Notes: generated by a model not told the origin, from the letters alone. Shown: positions 52,920 through 62,049, counted from the first letter of the stretch. The stretch: DNA of 64,000 nucleotides from a candidate division CSSED10-310 bacterium (GCA_016927905.1 JAFGLW010000013.1:95810-159809), one strand, 5' to 3'. Numbers and translations are program-made.

Positions 52920-55157
52920 TCAATTCCCGTTTTTTACCGGAAGTTCAATCAAAAAACGAGCTCCCCTGGGTTTGTTGTCCAGAATCCGGATGGATCCGTC
53001 GTGATCTGAGATGATCCTGTTGCATATTGCCAGACCCAGTCCGGAACCGCGTCCCTTGGTCGAGAAATATGGATAGAATAGCTTGTTCCGGTCTTCCAGA
53101 GCCACTCCCGGGCCTTCATCGGCCACCTCGATACGGACAATTTGAAACAGTGGATCAAACTGAGTCCTGATCAGGATCTTCCCGCTACCATGCATGGCTT
53201 CAACGGCGTTGTCAATCAAATTGATGAACACGCGTTTGAGTTGTTCACTGTCCAGCCTCATCACGGGAACGGCTTCATCCAGGAACAGCTCGACGGCGAT
53301 ACCCTCCCTGACGCCGGAATAAAGCAGGACAACCTGCCGGATGATGTCATGCAGGTCCACGCGCCTGGGGGAGGCTTCGGGCATCCGGGCAAACTGGCTA
53401 AATTCATCCAACAAAGCCCTGAGTGTGTTGACTTCATTGATTATGGTGGCTGTCGCTTCATTGAAAATATCCGTGAAATCTGCCGAAGATTCCTGGAATT
53501 TCCGCTGCAACCGCTGGGCATTCAGCTGGATGGGTGTCAAGGGATTTTTAATTTCGTGAGCGAGCCGCCGGGCGACTTCCCGCCAGGCGGCAATCCGCTG
53601 CATCCTCAAAAACTGGGTCAGATCGTCCAGAACAATGACCACACCGCCCAGATGGTGTTCGGCATCCCAGATGGGAGCGAAGCTGATGGAGCATATGGAA
53701 AGCCGGTTTTCGGAAATGAGCTGCAATTCTTTCTGGCGGCTGACCGACGGTTGCTGCAAGGCCTGTTTGATGAACAGCAATAATTCGTGATGGTTGTCCC
53801 GGCTGAACACATGTTCGCAGCTCCTGCCGATGGCGGCCTCCGCGTCAATTCCCAGAAGCCCGCAGGCGGTGCTGTTGATCGATGTTACCGCACCGGACGC
53901 ATCGACCGATATGACTCCCGCACTGATATTCTGAAGAATGGTTTCAAGCTGGTTTCTCTGTTCCGCAAGCTCCAGATTCATACGCCGCAGATCCGAGGTG
54001 GTCTGATCGATCAACCGGCGGTTTTCCCGGAGTTGATCGGTCATGCGATTGAAAGATTGCACCAGCGATCCGATTTCGTCGTAAGCCAGTACGTCCAGTT
54101 TAAAATCCAGATTTCCCCGGGCGACTTCATGAGTGGCCTGGTCCAGATGTGAAATGGGAATGGAGATTTGGCGGGCGATGTAGATTCCGGTCCAGATGGC
54201 GGCAAAAAGGATGGTGAGCGCCATCAGAAGGAAAATGGATACATAAAGCCCCTGAGTCGGTCTGATCGACTGTTTCTGCTGTTTATAGGCTTCATAATTT
54301 CTCTGGATCGACCGGATTCTCTGAGTCAGATCCTTGGTCATAAACAAATTGACGATCAGAGCGCCGTCGATGCGTTCCGGTTCCGTTAGGTTGTAGACGG
54401 GAACACCGTACTGCACGATTTCTCCGTTGCCGAGAATGGACAGTTTCGAATATGGCTCCCCCTGCAGGACCGTTCGAACCGGATCGGATCCGGGCAGGAT
54501 TCTGACGCCGGAGGGCAGTTTCTGCAGAAATCCCCGCCATATCTCGTCCGCTCTGATGTCGAACAGCTGGATCAATACCAACTGGTATTCCTGCTGTTTC
54601 TTTGCCAGGACGCTTTCCAGGCGGTTCCGGTTTTCCGGATCCAGCAGCCGGTCCGCCGTCATCTGGCGGGACAGTTGTGACGCAAAATTCCCAGTCAGTT
54701 CAAGAGAGGAGACATGGGACAGCCGAGCAATCTCCATGGCATCATCAATGAATTCTTCAACCTGCGGATTGAACCAGTTCCGGATAGCGTCCGCCATCAG
54801 ATTGGATCCGAAAAAGGCCAGTAGTCCGGTTGGCAGCATGGACAGCACCACGAAGGTGATCACCAGTTTGGATCTGAACCTGGACCCGATGTACCGCTGT
54901 TTTCTCTCTAGAAACAGTTTGAAGAGATTTCGGAAGATCAGGAGGATCAGCAGCAGAAGGAGAATAATATTCAGATTAAAGAAGGCGAACACACCGAGAG
55001 AGGGTTTTTCAAGAAACTGGGTTTCCCAATAGGTCAGTCCGATCAGTACCACCAGCGTGATTGCAACGATGATCAAGTTCCGGCGCCGCCGCTTCTGCAG
55101 CCTGGCATGAGTTGATTTTGCCGGTGCCGGCCGGGAATCCGTGGATTCAGAATTCAA
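52920..55157 (-). CDS. ntrY: NtrY-type sensor histidine kinase
   Basis: 745 residues. N-terminal membrane anchor with helices at about 28-47, 57-79 and 96-118 (FNLNIILLLLLILLIFRN and SKLVITFVVLSMLPTG are typical NtrY segments), an extracytoplasmic region to ~310, a further helix, HAMP (about 340-395), PAS (about 405-515), HisKA with RLAHEIKNPLTPIQ (phospho-His about 540) and HATPase with the EGPGVALEDRNKLF and GSGLGLAICNRI boxes. It autophosphorylates and passes phosphate to NtrX. The DUF4390 gene lies just upstream and ntrX just downstream, the standard arrangement. Confidence 0.95.
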   Translation of the reverse strand: MNSESTDSRPAPAKSTHARLQKRRRRNLIIVAITLVVLIGLTYWETQFLEKPSLGVFAFFNLNIILLLLLILLIFRNLFKLFLERKQRYIGSRFRSKLVITFVVLSMLPTGLLAFFGSNLMADAIRNWFNPQVEEFIDDAMEIARLSHVSSLELTGNFASQLSRQMTADRLLDPENRNRLESVLAKKQQEYQLVLIQLFDIRADEIWRGFLQKLPSGVRILPGSDPVRTVLQGEPYSKLSILGNGEIVQYGVPVYNLTEPERIDGALIVNLFMTKDLTQRIRSIQRNYEAYKQQKQSIRPTQGLYVSIFLLMALTILFAAIWTGIYIARQISIPISHLDQATHEVARGNLDFKLDVLAYDEIGSLVQSFNRMTDQLRENRRLIDQTTSDLRRMNLELAEQRNQLETILQNISAGVISVDASGAVTSINSTACGLLGIDAEAAIGRSCEHVFSRDNHHELLLFIKQALQQPSVSRQKELQLISENRLSICSISFAPIWDAEHHLGGVVIVLDDLTQFLRMQRIAAWREVARRLAHEIKNPLTPIQLNAQRLQRKFQESSADFTDIFNEATATIINEVNTLRALLDEFSQFARMPEASPRRVDLHDIIRQVVLLYSGVREGIAVELFLDEAVPVMRLDSEQLKRVFINLIDNAVEAMHGSGKILIRTQFDPLFQIVRIEVADEGPGVALEDRNKLFYPYFSTKGRGSGLGLAICNRIISDHDGSIRILDNKPRGARFLIELPVKNGN

Positions 55158-55188
55158 TCCGGATTTCTCCTGATTCGCCTTGAAAGGG

Positions 55189-55791
55189 CTATTCCGTTAC
55201 CGGCAGGAACTGCCGGGAGGTTTTGGTATCGAAATCATTCGATATGAAAAACAGGATGACGTCCCAGGGGGGTGGAAGCTTCTCCGTTTTCAGAACTGCC
55301 CGGATGGAAATATAGTGACGCCGGTTTGGTTTCAGGGAGGATCTGCGTATCGGGATATCGCCTTCGAATGTGTTCATCAGGCGGCGCATCTCGTTGAAAT
55401 CGGCTGTGGTCGAGATCCCGATGGGCTCCGAATTCCCCGAATCGCGCTTCACCACGGTATAAAGTTTCCGCAGCGTGTCGTAGGTTACGGTATGGATATA
55501 TTCCCTCTCCAGAAGGATCCGGTTATCCCAATACCATCTCACCCGTTTGAATGACAGGAAATAGTGAAATGATGTGGGAATGCCGGCGTTGATACGTTCC
55601 TCGATCTCAGTATTGAACCCGTTCTGCAGGATGGAGGTTACCCGATAGCCGGTATCGGTTTCAGACCACCGGAACTGCTTGAACCTCGGCTGTTCCTCCG
55701 CAGTCCGGGCCCGGACAGGATGTGCGATTGCCGCGGTCAGAGCCCAGAGGAAGATGGGTAGAATCATGAGGCGGGTTACGCTGAATTTCAC
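55189..55791 (-). CDS. DUF4390 exported protein
   Basis: 200 residues with a signal peptide (cleavage near ARA). DUF4390 is a periplasmic family of unknown function nearly always encoded just before ntrY. Family marks are LQNGFNTEIEERINAGIPTSF (about 55-75), HYFLSFKRVRWYWDN and EYIHTVTYDTLRKLYTV. It may act as the sensory partner of NtrY, an inference from neighbourhood. The start is a GTG with no Shine-Dalgarno, and a strong -10 ends seven bases before it, so the mRNA is probably leaderless. Confidence 0.9.
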   Translation of the reverse strand: MKFSVTRLMILPIFLWALTAAIAHPVRARTAEEQPRFKQFRWSETDTGYRVTSILQNGFNTEIEERINAGIPTSFHYFLSFKRVRWYWDNRILLEREYIHTVTYDTLRKLYTVVKRDSGNSEPIGISTTADFNEMRRLMNTFEGDIPIRRSSLKPNRRHYISIRAVLKTEKLPPPWDVILFFISNDFDTKTSRQFLPVTE

Positions 55792-55797
55792 GCGGCG

Positions 55798-55826
55798 ATC
55801 ATACTCCGAACTGCTTCGGGAGTCCA
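55798..55826 (-). promoter_or_regulatory. Promoter of the DUF4390-ntrY-ntrX-pyrRBC run, leaderless
   Basis: Minus strand TGGACT (55826-55821), 17 bases, TATGAT (55803-55798). Six bases then separate it from the GTG at 55791, placing the transcript start on the start codon. No other promoter is seen before pyrC, so it may serve the whole run. Confidence 0.6.
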
Positions 55827-55869
55827 GCGGGCGAGAGAAATCCGGATTGATTCCGGGCAGAAAGGGAAT

Positions 55870-58800
55870 TTACGAACCGAGATAAAACTCTTCGATCGAA
55901 ATGTTCGACACGATTGCATCGACCGACAGGTTCCCCGGTTCGAAGGTCACCGCGTAGAAGTAGTAGGGACCGGAATCCGGAGCCGGCGGCATTATGAATT
56001 CGGGAATGATGATCCGGACATCCTGGTATCCGGCCGGGAGATGAACCGGGACATAGTCCAGCCCCTGGTCAGCGGAGATCCAGGAGGGGTAGCACCAGTA
56101 TGATCCCTCGATTTCAAGCAATAAGTACAGATCCGCATACCGGGTTTCCCCGTTGTTTTCCATCCACAGGTTAACATGACACGGCTCACCTGACCTGAAA
56201 ACCGCACCTTGGGTCTGAATATCCAGTATCACAGGTGGCCCGGCCGTTGCAGTCGCCGTTGGAAGAGAAGGTGTTTCGGATGGCGTGGATGTCGCGGTTC
56301 CACTGGGACCAGGCGATGGTGAAGGGGTTTGAAATGGCGTGAAGGTTGACGGAGTGTGGGTGGGGGGGGGTGTGGGTGAAACAGTGGGGATCGACGTCGG
56401 GTTTGGAGTCGGTGTCATGACCGGTGTTTCGCTTGGAGGCGGCCGGGTTGGAGTCGGTTCCGGAGTGTGGGTGGGGGGGATGGGTGTCCGGGTGGGTGGA
56501 ACTGCTGTGGCGGTGGGGCCGGCAGGATGAGATTGATCGTCGTTGGGGTCCGTTCCTTCCAGATATTCCAGATAATCGTCATATCCGTCCGAATCCGTAT
56601 CCGGATCCGCGGGATTGGTTATGGAACGGTCGATACCGAATGTGTATTCTTCCAGATCGCTCAGACCGTCCCCGTCCGAATCCGGTTGTCCGGGATCGGA
56701 TTCCCCTCTCTGAAGGAGTCCGTCCCCGTTGAGATCTTCCAGGCAGTCATACAGGCCGTCTTCATCCGAATCGGCAAGATTGTATTCGACCAGATCCAGA
56801 TTGATCTGACCGGTCTGTGAGGTGCCGGTTTTCAGGGCTATGTACCGGGAATCGCCCGGGTGATCCCGAACAAGGGGCAGGGTCGGATTGAGGGTCTGTT
56901 CCCATTCCACGAACCGGATTTCGTCGAAATAGGCGTATCCGTAATCGCCGGAATAGGGCGGTGAAAGTTCCAGGTGCAACACGGCCCAGGGGGACGCGGC
57001 CGGTGCTGAGATGAAGGTTTCGAAATAGGTCCAGTCCGTACTGCCCGAGAGCGGGCCCAGAACAGTCTTTTCGGTGTAAGGATCATAATATTCCACCGGC
57101 CAGGGATTGCCGTAATACCGGACGGATGCCCGCATGTCGACTGCGTTGACGATCCGGTACCAGCCGCTCATCATGTATATCCTGCTGCCGTCAACCGGCA
57201 TCCGCCAGCGTGAATTGACTTCGATTTCGGTCGAATGGGAGGAATGACGCCGCAGCCGGAGATCATATTGACCCTGATGCGGATTGTAATCATGGATGCT
57301 GGCACTCACTGTGCCCGGAACATCCCATCCCGTTCCCTCCATCATATCGTCGTCATAGTCCTCGTCCTCGAAATTCCCGAACATGAAAAGGTCCCGCCCC
57401 AGCATCAGGGTTTTGGATCCGGGCAGCGTGATCGCATCGATTCGCTTGAGATGATTGTCGTCCGGCAAAACGATGACGGGGCTGAACCAAGCGCTCAGAT
57501 CACTGCTGAACTCAGTCGTTGAAAAATCCAGATCGAAATCGGTTGTCGTCTCCGTTACGATCATATCCGGAAACTTCACGATTCCCCGGTTCAACGAGGT
57601 TTTGGAAATGACGGTAGTTTCCAGGAAGTCGGACAATCCCAGAATGCGTGTGATCAGGCGGTTACCCGCATCGCCGCCCACGAATTTCGGCACCCATCGT
57701 TCAACGAATGCCGGAATGATACTCATCTGTCGAACTCCGCTCCGGTCCACCCGGGCGTCCGCCATGAACGTCATCATGGTGTGCTGGTATTTCTGTTCGA
57801 AGATGAAATTTCCCAGGCTGTAGAGAATCGGTTTATTCAGATGGAATTCAACCCCCTGGCTGACATGGGGGTGATGGCAGATGACCATGTCCGCACCCAG
57901 CTCAATGGCTTCGCGCGCCAGGAGCTGGATATAATCGGATGGGACATGCGAATACTCGATCCCCCCGTGAAACATCACGATGGATATGTCCGCAATGCGC
58001 ATGCAGAGATCCAGGGTTCTTCTCAGGTTGAACGAATTCAGAAACAGAACGCCCGGCTTGTCATATCCGGCATGCAGAAACGGCTGTTCATTGGCCGGTG
58101 TTCCCACGACGGAGCACAATCCGACGAATCCCAGCCTCAGGCCGTCCACGGCCAGAGTGACAGGATATGAGGCTTCACGGCGGCTCATCCCACCGCCCAC
58201 GCGGGGGATGGGGCGGGCTCGAGCGTATGGGCTGTAAGCCGTCGGATCCGAAAGGACTTCCAATGTTTCTTCCATGCCCCGTTCCATATAATCCAGTATA
58301 TGGTTGTTCGCCAGCGATACCAGGTGCACATTGTTTTCGGTCAGGCCGGCGATGCTGTCCGGGCGGGACCTGAAAGCGTAACTCTTGGTGGGATGCCGAT
58401 ACCCTTCGTCCGTCATCGGGGTTTCCAGGTTCACGATCCTGAAGTCCGCAAGCATTCTCCGGGTGGGGCGCCCGATACCGGCCGCTCCCGCCCCGCCGTC
58501 TCCCGGAAGAATGAGAGATCCGTCTCCATTTCCGGGTATGCCGTCTTCATTGGCGTCCTCATACCTTCGCGCAAACATGCAGTCGCCGCCCAGCAGCAGG
58601 GATATCACCGGTGTTCCCTGTCCCACATCGACTCGGACACTGTCCCAGTTGACCAGACCGGTCGGATCGGTGACCCGGCACAGAACATTGTAGATTCCCT
58701 GATTACTGAAAGCATGCTCCGGTTCGGGATCGCTCGAGAACGATCCATCGCCGAAATCCCACAGGTAGTCGAATTCGGAGCTGTCGGGGTCCAGCACCAC

Positions 58801-59475
58801 GCAGGAGAAACGCACCGTTTCGAACGGTTCCGCCGAAAAATCCGGTCCGGCGTCCACCGCGGGACCCTGCGGTTCCGATTCCGTGATGTCTTTGATCTGA
58901 TCGAAATAGGCGGATCCCTGTGCATCGTCTTCATCATTGATGAAAAGCAAGGCGGTGATCCCGGCCGGATTCGCCAATCCGTATCGATCCCGCCAGTCTT
59001 CTCCAACGGGCAGTTTGAACCGGGCAAATGTGCCCCCCGTATTCAACCAGCCCGTATACGGCGTGATCCATATGTCTTCTGCGGGGATCAGGCCCGAGAC
59101 GGGATTTGCTTCGAGTAGATACCGGATTTCACGGGTTCCGTCGGTAATTCCGAAACCCTGCATCGTACCGATGCCGGGGGCATATAAATGAACTTCCCAG
59201 ACGGAGTCGGCGGTGATGGTCACGTCCTGATTCGAAATGTCGTACAGCTTCCAGGTGTTTCCATAAAGGTACAGAGACGATGTGGACCCCGAAGCTCCGT
59301 GACCGTCGTCGAACGCCCATTTCCAATACTCAATGTCTTCACCGGGATAGCCGGTAACCTTTTCCGGCTGCCACGGTGGCTCGAAATCGGCAATCATGAA
59401 ATCGGCCCGGGACCTGCTGACCGGGAACAGCAAACAAGCAAGAAACAAGATTCGAACCGTCCTGGCAACAACCAT
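55870..59475 (-). CDS. Large modular secreted protein with PKD, CapA-like phosphatase-fold and thrombospondin 3 repeats
   Basis: 1201 residues from the ATG at 59475 (GGAGG five bases upstream). Signal peptide of about 24 residues. Modules in order: a beta-rich N-terminal domain (to ~205), a PKD domain (206-288, WDFGDGSFS), a CapA/PGA_cap domain (288-600) with LLLGGDCMFAR, VNLETPMTD, SLANNHILDY, FHGGIEYSH and ICHHPHVSQG, a carbohydrate-binding-like domain (about 690-850), calcium-type thrombospondin 3 repeats (898-978; DSDEDGLYDC, DSDGDGLSDLEEY), a Pro/Thr linker (983-1078) and a C-terminal beta domain. CapA proteins process capsule or peptide polymers; here the activity is unproven but all metal-site motifs are present. 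Likely exported and surface-located. Confidence 0.88.
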   Translation of the reverse strand: MVVARTVRILFLACLLFPVSRSRADFMIADFEPPWQPEKVTGYPGEDIEYWKWAFDDGHGASGSTSSLYLYGNTWKLYDISNQDVTITADSVWEVHLYAPGIGTMQGFGITDGTREIRYLLEANPVSGLIPAEDIWITPYTGWLNTGGTFARFKLPVGEDWRDRYGLANPAGITALLFINDEDDAQGSAYFDQIKDITESEPQGPAVDAGPDFSAEPFETVRFSCVVLDPDSSEFDYLWDFGDGSFSSDPEPEHAFSNQGIYNVLCRVTDPTGLVNWDSVRVDVGQGTPVISLLLGGDCMFARRYEDANEDGIPGNGDGSLILPGDGGAGAAGIGRPTRRMLADFRIVNLETPMTDEGYRHPTKSYAFRSRPDSIAGLTENNVHLVSLANNHILDYMERGMEETLEVLSDPTAYSPYARARPIPRVGGGMSRREASYPVTLAVDGLRLGFVGLCSVVGTPANEQPFLHAGYDKPGVLFLNSFNLRRTLDLCMRIADISIVMFHGGIEYSHVPSDYIQLLAREAIELGADMVICHHPHVSQGVEFHLNKPILYSLGNFIFEQKYQHTMMTFMADARVDRSGVRQMSIIPAFVERWVPKFVGGDAGNRLITRILGLSDFLETTVISKTSLNRGIVKFPDMIVTETTTDFDLDFSTTEFSSDLSAWFSPVIVLPDDNHLKRIDAITLPGSKTLMLGRDLFMFGNFEDEDYDDDMMEGTGWDVPGTVSASIHDYNPHQGQYDLRLRRHSSHSTEIEVNSRWRMPVDGSRIYMMSGWYRIVNAVDMRASVRYYGNPWPVEYYDPYTEKTVLGPLSGSTDWTYFETFISAPAASPWAVLHLELSPPYSGDYGYAYFDEIRFVEWEQTLNPTLPLVRDHPGDSRYIALKTGTSQTGQINLDLVEYNLADSDEDGLYDCLEDLNGDGLLQRGESDPGQPDSDGDGLSDLEEYTFGIDRSITNPADPDTDSDGYDDYLEYLEGTDPNDDQSHPAGPTATAVPPTRTPIPPTHTPEPTPTRPPPSETPVMTPTPNPTSIPTVSPTPPPTHTPSTFTPFQTPSPSPGPSGTATSTPSETPSLPTATATAGPPVILDIQTQGAVFRSGEPCHVNLWMENNGETRYADLYLLLEIEGSYWCYPSWISADQGLDYVPVHLPAGYQDVRIIIPEFIMPPAPDSGPYYFYAVTFEPGNLSVDAIVSNISIEEFYLGS
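56240..56525 (-). repeat. Low-complexity region encoding a Pro/Thr linker
   Basis: G/T-rich repetitive DNA which on the minus strand encodes Pro/Thr/Ser-rich sequence (TPTPNPTS, PTVSPTPPPTHTP) before the C-terminal domain of the CapA-like protein. Confidence 0.75.
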
Positions 59476-59507
59476 CTGAACCTCCACGCCCGGGCATTCT
59501 GCAAATA

Positions 59508-60941
59508 TTATTCCATCGACTCACCCGGCACGTAACCCAGAGCCTTCAATTCTTCATGGATTGCCGGGTGCAGCTCGGCCGACACCGGAAGAACGGTGGG
59601 ATGCGCCCGGTCCCATTCCCCGGCCCTGGACAGCACATGTTCCCGGGAATCGGAGGATTCGAAGTTCAATATCGGCGATTGTCTGATTCCGGGAGACTTC
59701 CGGTGGTCCCAGACGATTTTGAATTCATCAAGATACAGCGCCCGCTGGTCTCGATCGAAAGCCGGGCTGGTGAGTTCGACCCAGCGGGCGTCCCGGTAAA
59801 CTTCCGATGCGGCGAGTGAAGAACGGACCGGATTGGATCTCCAGAACCTGGCCAGGGATTCCGAATCGGTGTCAGGTGAATTCTGAACGCCTGCAAAATG
59901 GGTCACCGTGGCGAATAGATCCACCAGGCTGACCGGATACTGGATAATCCGGGCAGGCACTCGGCCGGGCATCCGGACGATAAGCGGAACCTTGAGCACT
60001 TCGTCGTCCAAAGTTCTGGCATGATCGACCAGGCCGTTTTCACCAAAAAGCTCGCCGTGATCGGCCGTCAGAATCAGGAGCGTGTGATCCAGGTCGCGAT
60101 GTCGGGCCCAGAACAGCAGGAGATTTTCACACTGACGGTCGACATAGGCAATCTCGGAATCGTACAGGGCACGCGCGTAATGAAGCATGCCGGTCGAAGG
60201 AATGAAATCGCCCGCTCCGATCTGTTCCACAAGCATCCGCCCGTCCGGCATTTTCCGGTAGAAATTGGTGAATCTCGGACCGTCCAGATCCCGCAGCCAC
60301 GGACTTCCTTCCAGATCCATCCGGACATACGGTCCGTGTGCATCGAAATAGTTGACCAGGACGCATACCGGTTTGCCGGGTGCAACCGATTCCAGGTATT
60401 CGAATAGATTGTGATTGATCGTTTCGGCCGACCGGTTTGATCCGTATACATCGACGATGTCGAAATCGCGGGTGATTCCCAGGATCGGGTTCAGGGCCGG
60501 AGCTCCGCCGACACAGATTGAGAAGTATTGTGCGGATTTGAGCAGCAGTGGAAACGTCGCGATGGCCGGGTCCGCGAGACCGATGGAATGTCCTACCATA
60601 TCCAGGCCCAGCCCGGGCGGGACGAACCGGGCGCCGTGACGGTGCGGGTAAACTCCGGTCAACATTGATGCGTGGCTGGGAAGGGTCCAGGGCGCGGGCG
60701 CTACCGCGGTCGAAAACATCGCTCCCATCCGGCTCATCCGGTCCAGCAGGGATGTAACCGGTTCAGGGTGCCCGTAACAACCAGCCCGGTCCGCCCGGAC
60801 CGTATCGTAAACAATCAGCAGTATGTCCGGTTTTTGTTTTTCGGAATCCCGGTGTGGATTAACGGAGCAGCCAATGCAGAACGACAGCAGTACCAGCTTC
60901 CCCAATCCGCTGGAAAATGATATTCCGGGTTTGACCATCAT
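59508..60941 (-). CDS. Sulfatase-superfamily (alkaline phosphatase fold) enzyme
   Basis: 477 residues. The N-terminus is a hydrophobic export signal ending near CIGC, a weak lipobox. The metal-binding start ILLIVYDTVRADRAGCYG (about 40-57) and the later TADHGELFGE (about 299) are classical. The nucleophile position, normally Cys or Ser in C/S-x-P-S-R, here reads TLPSH (PWTLPSHASMLTG). So the protein lacks the formylglycine site; Thr may act as nucleophile as in lipoteichoic acid synthase-type enzymes, or the protein may be a phosphoryl transferase. It may modify surface glycans, in line with the CapA-like neighbour downstream. Confidence 0.85.
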   Translation of the reverse strand: MMVKPGISFSSGLGKLVLLSFCIGCSVNPHRDSEKQKPDILLIVYDTVRADRAGCYGHPEPVTSLLDRMSRMGAMFSTAVAPAPWTLPSHASMLTGVYPHRHGARFVPPGLGLDMVGHSIGLADPAIATFPLLLKSAQYFSICVGGAPALNPILGITRDFDIVDVYGSNRSAETINHNLFEYLESVAPGKPVCVLVNYFDAHGPYVRMDLEGSPWLRDLDGPRFTNFYRKMPDGRMLVEQIGAGDFIPSTGMLHYARALYDSEIAYVDRQCENLLLFWARHRDLDHTLLILTADHGELFGENGLVDHARTLDDEVLKVPLIVRMPGRVPARIIQYPVSLVDLFATVTHFAGVQNSPDTDSESLARFWRSNPVRSSLAASEVYRDARWVELTSPAFDRDQRALYLDEFKIVWDHRKSPGIRQSPILNFESSDSREHVLSRAGEWDRAHPTVLPVSAELHPAIHEELKALGYVPGESME

Positions 60942-60985
60942 ACGCTGTCTGCCTTTGGAGGATTATCCCGATGCGGGAAAGCCAA

Positions 60986-61444
60986 TCAGGAAACCGTTTC
61001 GTCAGACCGGGATTCCCGGTCAGGCAGATAATATCTGATCGTACCTTCCGTATAAATCTCCCGGCTGCCGGAATGCATCAGCCGGGTGGGGACCGTGACG
61101 ATCCGGTGATTCAAGTCCCCGATCCGCCCCCGTCCCTCCAGCATCTCGCCCACCGGACATTTTTTGCGGAACCTTACCTTGAGATCGTAAGTGAATCCGC
61201 TCTGTTTGAACCTGGCCCAGGCTCCCCAGAAAGCAATTTCGTCCAGTATGGTAGCCTGGATACCGCCGTGCAGGATGGCCGGGAATCCGGCATACAGCTC
61301 GGTCGGGATGAAACGGGTGAATATCTCATCGGTATCGGTATCGTATGAAAAAGTCAGTCTCAATCCGAACGGGTGGAGCGGGCCGCAGGCAAAACAGTTG
61401 AACCCTTCCTTATCGGCGAAAATGTTCTTGACGGGAATAATCAT
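60986..61444 (-). CDS. Hotdog-fold thioesterase (PaaI-like)
   Basis: 152 residues. The HGGIQATILDE motif (about 59-69), where the acidic residue helps hydrolyse acyl-CoA, is typical of the PaaI/YigI thioesterases. An N-terminal CFACG near 17-21 is unusual and the family marks FxxHPxG are seen as PLHPFGL. AAGG precedes the ATG. The natural acyl-CoA is unknown. It lies between the sulfatase-like gene and a beta-grasp protein. Confidence 0.88.
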   Translation of the reverse strand: MIIPVKNIFADKEGFNCFACGPLHPFGLRLTFSYDTDTDEIFTRFIPTELYAGFPAILHGGIQATILDEIAFWGAWARFKQSGFTYDLKVRFRKKCPVGEMLEGRGRIGDLNHRIVTVPTRLMHSGSREIYTEGTIRYYLPDRESRSDETVS

Positions 61445-61457
61445 GGTTCATCGCCTT

Positions 61458-61772
61458 TCACTGGGTATAATCCGGTGAGAAAAAATCCATCAATGTCCGG
61501 TCGTCATCGGCTACCAGGATTGAGACGATATCGTTTGCAGCCAGCGGCACATCGGGATCCGGCGTTTCGCCGTTGACAGAAAACCCCAAAGCGGAGACTG
61601 AGTATTTCTGGACAATGGGGCTGTATGTCTCCAGAACGGCATCCAGGAGCATCATGAAGGGAGTGCCTTCCGAAACGACGATGTTCACTTTCGGAGTTCC
61701 GGTGATCTTCTGGAGAATCGAATCGAATTCGAGATACACAACCACCGTTTTTAACGGATCATGACGGGTCAT
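61458..61772 (-). CDS. MoaD/ThiS-like beta-grasp protein without terminal GG
   Basis: 104 residues from the ATG at 61772; TTG and GTG codons a few triplets earlier are possible too. The pattern VVVYLEFDSIL..., NIVVSEGTPFMMLLDAVL, then FSVNGETPDPDVPLAANDIVSILV is that of MoaD/ThiS sulfur carriers. The C-terminus continues for 17 more residues past the usual GG and ends without it, so it cannot be a standard sulfur carrier unless processed. Function unknown. It follows infA by about 20 bases and ends 13 bases before the thioesterase start. Confidence 0.65.
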   Translation of the reverse strand: MTRHDPLKTVVVYLEFDSILQKITGTPKVNIVVSEGTPFMMLLDAVLETYSPIVQKYSVSALGFSVNGETPDPDVPLAANDIVSILVADDDRTLMDFFSPDYTQ

Positions 61773-61793
61773 CTTCACGCTCAATATATAGAT

Positions 61794-62012
61794 TTATTTT
61801 GACCGATAGGTAATCAAGCCCTTGGTGGGGTCATGCGCAGAAACACCAACCGTCACCCGGTCGCCCAGTACAATCCGGATCTGGTTGGATCTCATTCGCC
61901 CGGAAATACGGGCCATTATGACGTGACCCGAATCCGTTTCGACCTTGTAAAAGCCTCCTGCCAACACCTGCGCGACCTTCCCTTCAACCTGGATCAGATC
62001 TTCCTTAGCCAT
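61794..62012 (-). CDS. infA: Translation initiation factor IF-1
   Basis: 72 residues from the ATG at 62012, the canonical length, starting MAKEDLIQVEGKVAQVL. The S1/OB fold covers the whole chain, with VETDSGHVIMARISGRMRSN typical. AAGGG lies 6 bases upstream. IF-1 is usually near ribosomal protein genes; here it stands with a MoaD-like and a thioesterase gene. A 14-codon leader ORF overlaps its start (see next entry). Confidence 0.97.
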   Translation of the reverse strand: MAKEDLIQVEGKVAQVLAGGFYKVETDSGHVIMARISGRMRSNQIRIVLGDRVTVGVSAHDPTKGLITYRSK

Positions 62013-62049
62013 GCCATACCCTTGTGACCCCAATGGTAGTACCGTTCAT
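62005..62049 (-). CDS. 14-codon leader ORF overlapping infA
   Basis: A near-perfect AAGGAGG (62060-62054) stands four bases before an ATG at 62049. It opens a frame of 14 codons, MNGTTIGVTRVWHG, whose TAA ends at 62005, just inside infA, whose own ATG at 62012 is in another frame. The strongest ribosome site in the region therefore serves this leader, and infA would be translated by reinitiation or coupling. No codon bias of an amino-acid attenuator is obvious. Confidence 0.45.
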   Translation of the reverse strand: MNGTTIGVTRVWHG

